From contig JABCRI010001343.1 in assembly GCA_015143295.1 (NCBI GenBank), positions 806,001 through 870,000 of the forward strand: a stretch of 64,000 nt of DNA, written 5' to 3'. This stretch comes from Tetracentron sinense (taxonomy: Eukaryota > Streptophyta > Magnoliopsida > Trochodendrales > Trochodendraceae). The notes below the pieces were generated by a model. It had not been told where the DNA came from and made no database searches. It saw only the letters and a program-made list of their open reading frames with translations. The stretch's first letter is position 1. Each line of letters begins with the position of its first letter. Positions 1 through 11,771 of the stretch are shown here, one piece after another. Position numbers and translations under genes: made by a program.

Positions 1-1600
1 TCATCTTATCTTGTGTACCTGTGAGACTCTTAGACTTATGAGATGTCAATGCTTATGAGATTGTTCACATACGAGCATGCATATGCTTTTTGAGCAGCTT
101 TACCAATTTATGCAATTTGGATTATGAGGTCATACACATGTGAACATACATATGCTCTTTGAGCAGTTTTACCAGATATGCAATTGGAATCATGAGATCA
201 TACATATATGAGCATACATGATTTTGAAGAGCTTAACAATATATACGGTCTTAGAAAGCATAATAATCTTTACCAGCGTAACAGTCTTTACTAGTGTAAC
301 AATACTTTCCTAGTGTAACAATGGTTTCTCAGCTTAATAATGCTTTCTCAGCTTAACATTGCATGCAACCTTAATTCATATCTTTATCAGTGAGTGCCCT
401 TGTGAGACTTCATACTTACCACACATGTGAACTTGTGCAATTGTGTCGTAATTAACATTCGAGACGGTCATCCCTTAGATTCCGATCATCCGTCAAGAAA
501 CTTCGCCAGGTTACATCTCCTTGGTTAGAGAATTCTCGACATGGAAGATTTCCTATAAGATTTGACTTCCCCGAATATCCTTCGCCATACAACATAATTA
601 GGGCATAATTTAACAAACAATCATATATATAACCTTATCATGATTCTTATCATATTTCATAGTCAAATTCACACATCAATTTCTAAATTAATCATCCTCC
701 ATCTCATTAGCCCATTCTCCATTTCTCAACAATCTACAAGTCATACAAACCATAAAATCCTTCCGCATATATTCCCGTCCTCAATTTCTCATCAATCCAC
801 AACCATGCAAATCCACGAAATCCATCCACATACCTTCTCATCCTCCATTTCACCCTTCCAACCCTTCCATAACTTGAACATCACATAACACTTCACATTT
901 TCCCCAATTCATACTCACAAAACCATATACATCCATAATACACATAATTCATACTCCATTATCCACAATATTACCATAACCTTGTCAATAATCTAACATT
1001 TCTAACTTAATAAATCTTAAACATGTATATGCACATCATAGAGTTGAGTTGGATAGTATATCGACCGTTGGGATTGTTCCCTTCGATCCAAGACGCTCCC
1101 AAGAAGGCTTGATGATTATTTTTAAGCTTTTCTTGCAATCTCCAAGCAACTTCTTTCTTCACAAGCAAGCCAACACTTAGAACCCCTAGGTTTCTCCTCT
1201 ACTTTGCCAAATTAGGGTTTGAGAGACTTAGGGATCTCAAACCCCCGAAATAGAAGACTATTTATGGACTTAGGGTTATGAAAACCCCAATTTACCCTTA
1301 AAAATCTTGCAAAATGGGTTTAAAACCCAATTTCTGCGATGGGCGGTCAACCGGCTGGCTCGGGGGGCTACTGTTCCCTGTTTTTCACAAAATTCATACA
1401 GTCGGTCAAACGGGGGTGGGGGTCAGTCGACCGGGCTGGCTCCGAAACCCTACCGTTCCCCCTTTTTAGTGCAATTGGTCGACTGGCTAGGTTGGGTGGT
1501 CGACCGACTGTGCGATTTTGCACTTTTCATCTTATTTTTCTTTTCCTTTTCTTCCACTCTTACCTTGGACTTAAACATATCATAACCTTAATTAACACAC
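1..1600. mobile_element. probable LTR-retrotransposon fossil (LTR-like tract, cut by window edge)
   Basis: No host gene is visible. The first 450 bases carry loosely repeated phrases (gagcatacatatgctttttgagcag and variants). After these comes promoter/leader-like sequence with many 'agggttt' and 'aacccccg' motifs, as in plant Gypsy-type LTRs. Neither end could be fixed, because the left end lies outside the window. The call rests on sequence texture, so it is tentative. Confidence 0.3.
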
Positions 1601-1610
1601 TAGATAATAT

Positions 1611-2240
1611 GAGGTGGTGATACCCATTCTTGTTAAATTTGAAGTAGTTAATAAGAGTCCTTACTAATAGATATTACTATAATCACTTAGGCTCTGTTCT
1701 TTTGGTGGAACTTTTAAAAGTCCGGAACATTAATATTTTGGAACAAGAGGCAAGAGTATGGAAGGACTGGAGGAGAGGGGAGAGGATTTCGAACTCTTTT
1801 ACACAATAGCATCTCAGATTTATCAGGTTCAATTTAATTAGAAGTTCCACATGTATGGAACTTAAAAAATCCAAAATTTTAGTTGGAACTTGAAAGTTCC
1901 ATATTCGTAGAACTTTTGCACTCTATGGAATAATATAGTTCTAGACATTACGTAAAATTAGACATGAAACAATGAAAGTTCTAGACTTTAAAAGTTCCAC
2001 CAAAAGAACGGATCCTTATGGAATTGGATTTGTAGAGTTTTAGGGTGTGTGGAATTCCAATTAGGACCACTTCTTCCGTATCCATTGGGAGAATCTATAG
2101 GTAGGTCTTACTAATAAACCCCTACTTTCTTCCCATAGATAAGTCTGAGGTGGTGGAACCCATATTAAATTTGAAGTAGTCTAATAAGAGTCCTTACTAA
2201 TAGAAATTACTTAAATCACTATGGAATTGGATTTGATCTA
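1611..2240. repeat. tandem duplication, one copy carrying a MITE
   Basis: Copy A (1611-1689, continuing at 2016-2036) and copy B (about 2149-2240) share 'gaggtggtg', 'aaatttgaagtagt', 'aagagtccttactaatag' and 'atggaattggatttg' in the same order. Copy A is interrupted by the MITE at 1690-2015. Copy B is uninterrupted and so shows the target before insertion. Both copies are non-coding. Confidence 0.75.
1690..2015. mobile_element. Tourist-like (PIF/Harbinger) MITE, 326 bp
   Basis: The terminal inverted repeats are GGCTCTGTTCTTTTGGTGG on the left and, read from the other strand, GGATCCGTTCTTTTGGTGG on the right. Inverted similarity continues into 'aacttttaaaagt'. A 3-base TTA target duplication flanks it (1687-1689 and 2016-2018), which is the PIF/Harbinger pattern. 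It has no coding capacity. The paralogous empty site at about 2225 confirms the boundaries. Confidence 0.8.
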
Positions 2241-4277
2241 ATGAATTGAATTCTGTATAGTCTAGAATTCTTTCATTTGGATACACAAATTGATGGAACT
2301 AAATTCCAAATCCATTGTTTGGATGAAAGCTGTCCCAATTCAATCCCAACTGTTAATCACACTTTTTAGTTTTGTACCTATCCCTTCCTTAGCTTCATAT
2401 CCCCATTCTTCTGGTGTAGAAGTTCTCTTCAAGTGGTGGATCAAGAGTCTTTGCTAGAAATTAATTCATATCAAGAGTCTTTGCTAGAAATTAATTATGA
2501 ATTTTGACTGCACATGGAGCATTCAAAAGTCATGAAAAGCCAGTAGAGGATCTATCAGCAACCTCATTCTTGACAAGATTGCCCACGTCTCCTTTTTTGA
2601 ATTCCATTACAAACTCAGCCTTATCCACGCGTCTTGCATCATGGCCTTGCAGTTTATCAAGGTCTTCTTTAACAAGAAGATCTGTTTCCTGCATCGACTT
2701 CTAGCTTGGTAATCACCGGCTTGGTTACATTTGCTACCTATTCATCTATTGAACCTGATAACCAAAAAAAAATCCATTTATTGAATTATTATAGGGACTG
2801 CTAGCCCCCTCAAGTGGAAAAATGCTGCACCACCATATTCATCAGAAATCTCTTTTAACAATACCCCACATGTTATATTGTGGCTGTTACAACTATTTTT
2901 TTTATATAATTTCTTGAAACTCGTCAATTGCTATTTGCTGCATTAGCAGTTCCCATATCTTTTGATTCTACAGATCCATCAGTCGAATTTCTCTAGCACT
3001 CTTGTCATCCAAGCCAGCCTCATCTTTGAAGAGACCTATAGGTCCTTCAAGAGGACTACTACATAATCCTCTAAGATGCTTTTTTCTTGTTTTGTTAAAC
3101 TTCTACGTTAAATACAGCTAACCATTAAATCTGTTTTGATTAGGGGATGACCGTCGCCCCTCAAACAAGAAAAAAGTTGTCCCTTTTTCAAAGAAGGCTT
3201 CCCTCCTGCTAGGTTTATGTTTGTCTGTCTATAAGTGTAAAGGGCTTCCACATCTTCACCCTTGCTGTCCTCTTAATGTCTTCTTTCTGGGTTTGTATTC
3301 TCCATCTGGTTTTGACAGAGAATGAAGAGTTTGAAACCATCAGAGGACAGAGCAAGAGGAAGGAGGAGAAGAAAAAGAGAAAAATTTATCACATTACGTC
3401 GCTGTCCTTCATCGGCATCATCGGCATGTTTTTGACAACGAAAGTTTTTAGTGAGATCGAAGGAGAATGAAGAGAAAGAATGGGGAGATCAAGAGTGAAC
3501 ATGATCCCACAAATAGTAAAAGAGTCCTAAGTATCTATTATAGAAGTCTCTACTAAAATAGCTTCTTATTAAATTTAAAGTTAACCTCAAGCAAACTAAC
3601 TCATACGAAATAGTGAGTTTCTCATGGGTCCCACATAATAGTAAAAGAGTCCATCTAAGTCTACTAAAATATATTCTTATTAATTTTTTTATATATAAAA
3701 TAAGGTTAAGGGTAATTATGTCCACGTAAAGTTTGGTATACTCCTTGTACTTTTATTAGTAGAAAGATGTATAGTAGGTTATTTTTTGCCTGAATCCGAG
3801 TCTGAATCCGAGTCCAGAGGTATGGACACTTGTTGTTCTAAGAGACGATAGCCGAGTCTGTGTCCACACATATGGGCACACGACTCGCCTGCAGACCCGA
3901 TAACCTTTGATTTGAAAGAAAAAAAAGAAAAAAGTAAATGCCTTTATCTAGAATTAATGTTAAATTAGGCCATCCATTGAGCTTATACAATCCAAAATTT
4001 ACACTGTTTGGGCAATCCTTGGTAGTCTTAATAAGATTCTTCGTTCAGAGAGGTTCCTAGCTGTCTATATTATCAATCAGGATTGCATTCGTCTGGTGGT
4101 TAGGATTCTCATAATGGTGTAAATTTTGACTTTTTCACTCTGCTGTGTTGATAAACCTTCTTCTGTGGGATGAATTGGATTTGAATCTTTCGATTAAGTT
4201 TCTGCTAGAATGTTTTTAAATTAAGTATACTTGGTTCGAGCATCCTCAGATAATTGATTTTCTGTTCCTCTTTTCAG
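2241..4277. other. intergenic, with a possible decayed coding stretch on the minus strand
   Basis: No intact gene is seen. The minus strand of 2510-2700 can be read for about 50 codons (QETDLLVKEDLDKLQGHDA...), and 2990-3060 gives a further short open stretch (GLFKDEAGLDDKSAREIRL). They look more protein-like than the surroundings, but I do not recognise the family. Sequence at 3489-3730 contains loosely repeated 'aaagagtcc' and 'ctactaaaata' units. Region 3780-3900 holds short GAATCCGAGTC repeats. Confidence 0.3.
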
Positions 4278-6169
4278 CTGCTGACATTATACTTTGGAGA
4301 GATAAGCAGATCTCAGCATGCATACTTTCTGGCTGGACTGTCATATGGCTTCTCTTTGAGTGGCTAGGCTACCACATGCTTGCTTTTGTTTGCCATTCTC
4401 TTTTCCTTGGCGACATTGTTTTTCTGGTCTAGTTTAGCCTCTTTATATCAATAAGTGAGTTTCTTCCCCTTAGTTCCTTCAGCATTTAGTTTCTGCTTTG
4501 ATTGTTTGCTTTTACCCTCATTCTACCTAATCTTTGCCATAATACCTCCTCTTTATCGAACTATGGAAAGACATTGTTGAGATCAATATTTTGAATTTTT
4601 GGAACTCTGATCTTGTTATTGGCCTAGTTAATATAGGTATTGACCGAAATAAATAATTTTATTTTAAATATATTATTAGAAGAAATTTAAATAGAAATAT
4701 GTATTTATATTTTTGTCTAATTCTGTTTTTTCTTCTGTTAAGGGCATTTTTACTGTTTTTTTTAAAATGAAATGTCATCGTCCTTTCTCTTGTATGAATT
4801 CAACTAATTTTGATTCTCTATTCTGACTATGTTAAGATTCCAAATTGGTGGCCATTTATCCAATTACTCATCAAATTTGCAAAGTGTTGTATAGTTGTTT
4901 ATGATAGATTCAATCCCATATCTTTCTTCATGGCTTCAGCATTGGTTAGGATATTGGTACATCTTTGTTTTTATGTGGTACCTTAGGGAAAACAAAACAC
5001 TTGTTTTGGGTGCTCTGTTTTTAAGATTTTAATCGTTGGTTACTTTTGTCCCTTATGTCAAAACTTGGTCGTGTTACTTGGACACCTGGAAAAATTGAGC
5101 TGTAATGATGGAATAAGAAAAATAACTTAGTTTTCCAATTTGCATAACTTGTTGACAGACTTGATGCTGTTTTGGGGATTTACTTTTCAGTAATTTAGTT
5201 GGCATCAATTTAAAAGAATGCAAATTCCAGTTTTGACTGGATTCACTTGGTGATTTGATTGACTTTGATTTTGCAATGGACATACTTGTTTCTACTGAGG
5301 TTTGGAAGAATGCTACATCCTCCAGTTGAATTTGTGTCTTTCTACACCAAGTGGAGACTTGATGCTCACAGGTTCCATTTGTTAGTTTAAAATAAAACTG
5401 TGCTGGTAAGTTTGTGTGCCTCCCATTTTTTGGATGCAACTTGGAGAGTCCATAATTTTCTTTTTTGGGGTTTCAGGTCCCTGTTGAAATTTCCTGAGGT
5501 TATATTACCAGAAGACTTGTTTGTGACCATCGCTCTATCCCTAAGGGATGAATTCAACCAGGTGCTCGCAACCTTCAAGGAAGTAGCTTCAGGAAAAGAC
5601 TGCAAAAAATTCCTCGTGGTACCTTTCTTAAACTAGGCTTGTTGTGCCACGAGTATTAATTTCGTCTCTTGGTTCCAACTGCAATAAAACCCCATGTGCA
5701 GAGGTGATTACAGTCTTGTGAGTTTTCTCTGTTGTTAGCAGTTGGATCAATTTCTTGAGTCACTCTTCTACTTCTTCTTGCATTAGTGGATGACAGTAAT
5801 AAACTTAGGTTGCTTTCTTTTCTTTTGCTCTAAATCTCAGGTCTAGCAATACACTCAATGACGTAAGTTGAGCTGTCAAATTTGAATTATTGGATGAAGA
5901 GACCAATGGTTTTTTATGTTGATTTAATTGAAGGCCATTCTGTAGAGTTCTTTTGTTCCCTGAAATTACTATGTACCTCATACCTGGGGCACAAAAACCA
6001 CCCTTTTGTGTGTTCTATCTAGGTCTTCTATGCTGGTAGATCTCCTAGGTTTGTTGGGTCTCATCTACTTGCATGGGTGACTTGTGTCAGGCTATGCCCT
6101 TTTATCAGCTTTATTTACATGTGTATAAAAACGGATCTTTGTATTCCTTTCCATTTTTAAAGCAGTGTG

Positions 6170-6225
6170 GACTAATTACCAATCCCAAAAAAAAAAAGTG
6201 TGGACTAATTACCAACTGTGCTCTA
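6170..6225. repeat. short tandem duplication
   Basis: The phrase 'tgtggactaattaccaa' occurs twice, separated by an A-run. It lies in an intron of the reticulon pseudogene. It is a local duplication with no visible function. Confidence 0.6.
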
Positions 6226-6439
6226 TGGAAAACAGTTGCATCCATTCAATGCACATGCGGGTCGATCTTACCTATCACTCAGTGTGTCCCGTCTAGGAGT
6301 CCATTTGAGTAAAAATCCAATCGAAATATAAGGATTATCATATATTCAGAAAATAAAAAATCTATGATCAGTTTTTTAGGATCATCCAATCAGGTGAATT
6401 AGTGGTGATTAGATCTTCTAGGTGCAAACCATTGTTGAT

Positions 6440-6773
6440 CATAGTTACCAAATCGGGGTTCGGGAATAATTCGTCTAGGAAAAAGTTCGGAAAAAATTGC
6501 CAAAGTTCAGAAAATTCAGAAATAAATCAGGAAAATGTCATGTATGAAATGAAAAAAATAAAATAAGGTTACTAATTATGAAAGGTATTAACAAATATAT
6601 TTCATAAATTAGATATTTATTCGGGATTTTTTCAAAAAACCGTAAATAATTTGTGTTTAATTTGTGTCGCCATTTTTCCAAAACTCGCAAATACTTTGCG
6701 AATTAATCGTTCAACGACAGAGTCGGGTATTAGTTGGGATTTTTTGAAAAAATCGGAGAACTTGGTAACTATG
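6440..6773. mobile_element. hAT-type MITE, 334 bp, in the reticulon pseudogene
   Basis: The left end is CATAGTTACCAAATCGGGG and the right end, on the other strand, is CATAGTTACCAAGTTCTCCG. The flanks are TTGTTGAT (6432-6439) and TTGTCGAT (6774-6781), an 8-base duplication with one mismatch. Ends starting CATAG with 8-base duplications are typical of hAT elements. No transposase is encoded. Confidence 0.75.
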
Positions 6774-7069
6774 TTGTCGATGGAGCCCATTCCTTGCTTG
6801 TATGACACAATCAATGTTGTTAATCAGAGCTAGTCTTTTATTACTACTTATTACTAGTCTTTTGCCAAGTGTGTTCTCCAGATGAATGCTGATTTTGTTT
6901 TTGTTCTGGTTGGTGCAGTGTTTGTTATGATGCACAGTGTCAGTGCTGTTTGAGAAGCATGAAGATCATGTAGATACTTTTGCAGAGAAGGCAATAGTTG
7001 AAATCAACAAGCACTACGCAATGTTGGATGAGAAGGTGCTCTAGAAGTTCCCCAAATGCCCCTTTAACA

Positions 7070-8050
7070 ATGACAAAAAACAGCATTGATGTGAAGCAAA
7101 ACACGTCACTATAGAGCAAGTATTCCTGCCTATGTTTCTTCTATATAACGCCATTGTTGTTCTCCGTATGCTCTTTTGTTTTGGGTGATGATGAAGATAT
7201 AGACCAAGCCAATTTATTTCTTTCTGTTTCCCTGTTTCTATTGACTTTAGCTTACTGTGCCCTGTTTTTCCATCCTTTTATTGCATGATCTTTATTGCCA
7301 ATTCAAAAACAAAAAAAAAATATTGACTTTATCTTACTGGAAAATTGTTTAAGAGTAAATATATTGAACAAGGGGCAAATGTTTACCTTGCCTGTCAAAG
7401 ATGGAAGAACATAATTTTCTTGTGCATTGGCCTGATATATTTCGTTGCATAAATGATGCAATGCATGACTTTTAGATTCTGAGGAATTGCAGAATGAATA
7501 AGGAATTGATACCTTCCTTTAATTATGCGATCATGTATAACTACATGATCGTTTCCACTTCCTGCATGTGCGCCTTGTGTTGCTGTGCCATCCTTTGGTT
7601 CTACTGCAGAGGATAGTTTTGTGTTCACCTCTGGACCATAGTTTTAAAAAGTTCTCACATAGCTGTGCTTTGTGAAAATAGCTAGACAATAGTTCATGCA
7701 TTGTATTTTCAGTTTGGTTGGAAGATTTCTTGGCCTATAATCAGGTCTAATTAGATCAACCCAGCCATTTGATATTCTTCATTGTCTAATCCACTTCATG
7801 TTCAGTAAGGATTTACTGATTAAGAAGCAACTGTTGCTCGATCGATGATTTTCCCAAGATGCACGAAATTGGCCTTTCTTATACATGACCTTGAGACATT
7901 GATTAACATTTAATTTCATTACCTGATTACCGATATTTAAAAAGTCCACTTCTCACAACATCAACCAAAATTAACTGCACCACAAGCTTATCCAATTTGA
8001 CTTAGAACTACAATCCCAAATGTTCAGCATCATAACAAAATGTAAAGGAA
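7070..8050. other. intergenic, nothing recognised
   Basis: AT-rich sequence between the reticulon pseudogene and the 3' end of the YCF54 gene. Short open frames here have no recognisable family. The last 100 bases or so probably belong to the YCF54 3' UTR, which runs leftwards. Confidence 0.5.
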
Positions 8051-8056
8051 GAGATT

Positions 8057-9249
8057 TCATACTTTTGGCTCGGCAGATCCCGGGGGCAAGAAGGACTCCC
8101 ACCACCCAAACTCATACTTGGGATAGGGTGCCACCCAGTTTTGGGGTTTCTCGAATTCTATGTTAGTAGGATTGGAGGCTAATGCTTGTTCTAGATTGTC
8201 AGACTCATAGCTTTCTGATAAGACGCGGTCCAGTCTCAGTTTCATGAACCTGCCAAGCCAAGCCAAGCCAGCCAGCCCCACATTGAAACAAAGGTAGCTT
8301 AGAATATTAGCTTCATATGAAAGTTGGATAGTCTAAATTGCATGTAAAATACAGGAACAAAAAATGTTGCATCTTCAATCTCTCTGAAGCTAAAAAGTAA
8401 GAAACCCTTATCCTGGCTCACCTAGATATCGGGCAGGCGCATTCTACTATGATTATTTATAAATAATACCACAATTCTGGTATTGCTATGAAGGGAAAGA
8501 GTTACTTGAAAGATGAGTAATGGTAACCAAATGTTTGTAAAATAATAAAGTTAGTTTAATCTCTTGGTGATGTGCTGACCCCCTAACCCCCTGACATAAT
8601 TAGATAAATGATTAGAGCGTACCCAAAAAAAAAAAAGAAAAAAGGAGGAGGGTACTTACGTGATCCATGTACCATTGGTTGAAACCAGAGCAACAGCTGG
8701 TCTCTTCAATCTCTTGGTGATGTTTGGGAAGTTATCGAGGAACTTGGGTTCGATGACGAGCCAGAAATCCTGCTCTTTGTCACGTTCTCCGTAGAGGCGA
8801 AGCCGCTCAAACAAAAGCTCCTTAAAATGTTCCTCTTCATCCAGCATGAATTTGGCATTCGCAACAAGGAAGTAATACTTGTTGGATTGTTCCTGGAGTC
8901 GTTTGTGTTACAAAAAAAGCAGAAATTTCCCTTCTTATGGTCGATGCATGCATGGTGAGTAGATTTCCGTAATTGGAAAGGGGGAAAATAAGATTTTTCA
9001 TTTCATGCCATCAAAAATAAAATAAAATAAAATGGTAACCTTTTGGGAGGAGCTAAGCTGGTTGGAGTCAACAGCGGCGACGGCTGTCTTGACGGAGAGT
9101 CTCTTAAATTCAAGGCTGGGCTGCCGTGAATGTGACCCGTTGATGCTTCTGCTTCTGCTTCTGCTTCTGCTTGGGAGTTGGAACACTTTCTCCGCTGGGC
9201 TCTGCAACCCCGCGTAAGACCTTAGCGTTAGAGTTGCTGGAGCAAACAT
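8057..9249 (-). CDS. YCF54: YCF54-like protein (LCAA), chloroplast Mg-protoporphyrin monomethyl ester cyclase factor
   Basis: Three exons on the minus strand, 9249-9040, 8892-8660 and 8249-8057, join in frame with GT-AG borders to give 211 aa and a TGA stop. I chose the ATG at 9249 because it begins a typical plastid-targeting leader (MFAPATLTLRSYAGLQSP, then a Ser/Arg-rich stretch, residues 1 to about 70). The upstream in-frame ATG at 9324 would add an unlikely charged leader. From residue 71 it matches the YCF54 family (DUF2488) closely: NKYYFLVANAKFMLDEEEHF, QDFWLVIEPKFLDNFP, RRPAVAL-type RPAVALVSTNGTWIT, FMKLRLDRVL and NWVAPYPKYEFGWWESFLP. In plants and cyanobacteria this protein supports the aerobic cyclase (CHL27/AcsF) that forms protochlorophyllide, and its loss lowers chlorophyll. 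Key motifs are intact and the gene looks functional. A (TC)n tract lies about 110 bases upstream of the ATG. Confidence 0.93.
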
Positions 9250-9351
9250 TGCAGCACAAAAGAGCAAAACCAGCTCCTTCTTTCGCTTTAATTTCAACGT
9301 TCGATCTACAAATAGCAGAAGCACCGAAGAAGCAAGAAATACCTTATCTAC

Positions 9352-9354
<3 letters not shown>

Positions 9355-9383
<29 letters not shown>
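9355..9383. repeat. (TC)n microsatellite in the YCF54 5' leader/promoter
   Basis: About 14 TC repeats, which read as GA on the gene's own strand. GA/CT tracts next to plant transcription starts are common and can act as promoter elements. No function can be shown here. Confidence 0.7.
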
Positions 9384-9384
<1 letters not shown>

Positions 9385-9776
9385 AACCTCAAGGAATACA
9401 CTGCCGTGCCCACTGACTCATTTCATTGATCCGGTATGGGATGGTTTGCTATGATTAGATTGGTGGGCCATCTCTTGGATGCCCTAAACTTATCAAGCTG
9501 GGAGTGATTGCTGGCCGTCTATCTGATCTAAAAGTTTGGGTGGCTCAGATTGTTCAGCACTGTGATTGTGTCTCATCCTATGATGCTTTCTTTTGATTAG
9601 CTATCTTTTTTTTTTTTTTTTTTTTTAAACAATGAAAATGAACGTGCCGTGTGTTATCAACTTATCATACAATTCATCCAGATCACGAGAGGTGACTACC
9701 TCTATTATCAGTTCGATGTCGAGCTCTTGATTTGGTGCTCTGTCTTTGTGCCAAAGTCCATTTCTCAAAGTATAAA

Positions 9777-10206
9777 GCTTCTAAGATCCCACCTTAGGCC
9801 GGGACCACCGAGACCTTGTTCTAAGAATACGGGATTTGAGGTGAGGCCTATCATGTGAAATGGGCCTCACCTGAAATCAAGGGCAGAGCCACATGGGGCC
9901 AGGCGGGCTGAAGCCCCCCTTGAAATTTTGAATTTTTTTTTTTTATATACTATATAACTAATAGTCCAAGAGAGGGGTGGAGCCGACGAACGGGGGCCAA
10001 CCCTAAACTTTTCAGAAAAAATTTATTCTACATAAATAGAAATGATGGCCATGAACTTGGCCGTCGATTTTTTTTTGGGGGGCTACGCCTCCAAACCCCA
10101 TTGTTAGCCCCCCTGCCAGAAAATCTTGGCTTCGTCCCTGCCTGAAATCCCATGCTTTTTGAGTACGATCTTGGTGGTCTTGGCCCTAATGTGGGGTCTC
10201 AGTAGC
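9777..10206. mobile_element. foldback MITE interrupted by a second MITE
   Basis: The left arm (9777-9870) and right arm (10141-10206) are inverted copies: GCTTCTAAGATCCCACC against GCTACTGAGACCCCACA, then 'gaccacc', then 'gggattt'. The arms are about 65 bases or longer. The flanks share 'aaagtccatt-ctcaaa' on both sides (about 9752 and 10207), longer than a usual target duplication. A related uninterrupted copy lies at 35005-35134. It is non-coding. Confidence 0.65.
9879..10140. mobile_element. small TIR element (CAGGG-GGAGCC family), nested
   Basis: The ends are AAGGGCAGAGCCA on the left and CAGGGACGAAGCCA on the other strand at the right. An 8-9-base target duplication, CCTGAAATC, flanks it (9870-9878 and 10141-10149). 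The interior has the 'ggggctgaagcccccc' phrase seen in relatives at 18611-18906, near 50170 and near 59910-60020. It sits in the loop of the foldback MITE at 9777-10206. It is probably hAT-related. Confidence 0.75.
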
Positions 10207-10269
10207 AAAGTCCATTCTCAAAAGTGCGTATTTAAGATCTTGCTATGAGTAAGCCTTCGATTACTCCTC

Positions 10270-11771
10270 AATCATCTTATTAATACAAGACTAAGAGGGG
10301 TGAATAGGTCTACCTGGGAGTGTCTACTAAATATAATTTTTAATTAAAATATGGGAGACAAATTCACAAGCCATAGAACATACATATTTCTACATCGAAA
10401 TCATTTCGGGAAAAATCACGGGATCCTTTTCAGTAAAAATAAATCACAAAGAGACAAGCAAAAATATTTACAAGACTCGACACAATGATACTTAGTACTC
10501 AATTCTCTTCGTCTCGCAAAATCACAAACTTGCAAATTAAATTTCCACCGCACCAGATCTGACTCCTCACCAATCATGCTCTCTCTTAGATCTCACAACC
10601 ACGACCTCTACGACCGATCTTCGTCGAAACGACTTTGGCTCACACAAACCACAAATAATCACGAATATGTAGGTCTGATCTCCACCACAGTGGCTCCAAA
10701 ATATATCGGCCAAACACTCAAAGGTATGAGGTTTAAGGTGTTGATAATTGGTCTTATCAATCTCTAAAAGGATTTTAACTACAAGAGAAATCTTAGCAAG
10801 CAAGGATGATCAAGTTTAACTAAACTTGCATTCTCTAGAGAAGAGAGAAATGAGAAATAATGAGATCTCAACCAAGATGCTTGAGAAATCCTAGAGTACT
10901 AAAAATGTTCTCAATTATCTCAAACTAAAACCTTAATTTGTTCGCAGAACAATTAGATTATATAGGGAAGCCAAAACCATTGTTTCGAAGTTACTAAATA
11001 ACTGTCTCTGCGATAATCGTTCGAACCATCTATGTTTTGAACCACCCATGCTTTGTTTGAATGCTTCATTCGAACAACATTGAATTCGTTCAAATGGTTT
11101 GACTTTGTGGAGTCTTGGATTAATTGCTCTATAAAACCCAATAGCATTTTGTTTGAACCACTTGAGGTTCATTCGAACAACCAGTGTTGGTTTGAACAGT
11201 AATAGGTTTGTTAGTATCAGCTATACAACAAAACTTAGAAACTAAACTCTAATTTTGATTGGAATTCCCAAAGCAGAGTCAAATCAATAACCACCTATGG
11301 TAAAATGGTATTTTAGGTTAATTTACCTAAGGTATAGGCTAGGTATTTAGGTCACTTACCATCTTAAGAAGTGAGACGAAGGCAACAAGCGGAATGTTCT
11401 TCAGTCTTCATCTTCATGAACAGGACAAACTGAACGACGATGCCTCAAGACATACAACTTGACTCAGTTTTGACGACGGAAAATGTCAATTACAAATACG
11501 AACCTTACATAAAGTATAAGCCATTGACAGTTTTAAGGCATCTGGTGTAAGTCCTGGATTACCCCTGAGGCACAAAACTAAATTATCCTCCAGGCATAAA
11601 GCCATGAATTCTGCCCTAGGCACAAAGTTGTAGACACTCCCTAAGCACAAAGTCTTGGATTATCCTAGGTATAAACCCTTGGATTACTCCACATGCATCT
11701 TATTAGAGACTTGGCTTACTCTACAGGCCTCTTGTGTAAGCCCTAAAAAGTCATTGATTACCCCCAAGATT
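10270..11771. mobile_element. probable LTR-retrotransposon fossil (copia-like LTR tract)
   Basis: The phrase 'aagaggggtgaatagg' near 10293 is of a kind common in plant copia LTRs. The tract ends in a degenerate array (about 11545-11770) of 'ggattaccc..aggcacaaag' units of about 30 bases. No element proteins are visible. The ends were not fixed. It looks old and incomplete. Confidence 0.35.

Larger units (their letters stand above)
4278..7063 (+). pseudogene. reticulon-like (RTNLB) pseudogene
   Basis: Four exon remnants in the right order read as a plant reticulon-homology domain, the ER-membrane-shaping family. Remnant 1 (4278-4433) starts after a good acceptor and reads ADIILWRDKQISACILSGW then TVIWLLFEWLGYH, matching the first hydrophobic hairpin. 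The frame slips by one base near 4405, after which LATLFFWSSLASL is readable. Remnant 2 (5477-5618) has PEVILPEDLFVTIALSLRDE and ends at a GT donor. Remnant 3 (about 5701-5766) reads VITVL-stop-VFSVVSSWINFL, where the stop replaces a family tryptophan. Remnant 4 (about 6915-7063) reads VFVMMHSV, shifts frame, then gives [20 protein letters not shown] and a stop just before the usual C-terminal KIP-like end. A hAT MITE lies in the last intron. No N-terminal exon was found. With at least two frame shifts and one or two stops, it is very likely non-functional. Confidence 0.8.

Noticed and set aside
9032-9217. Plus-strand frame opposite YCF54 exon 1
   Set aside because: It is the antisense shadow of the transit-peptide exon.
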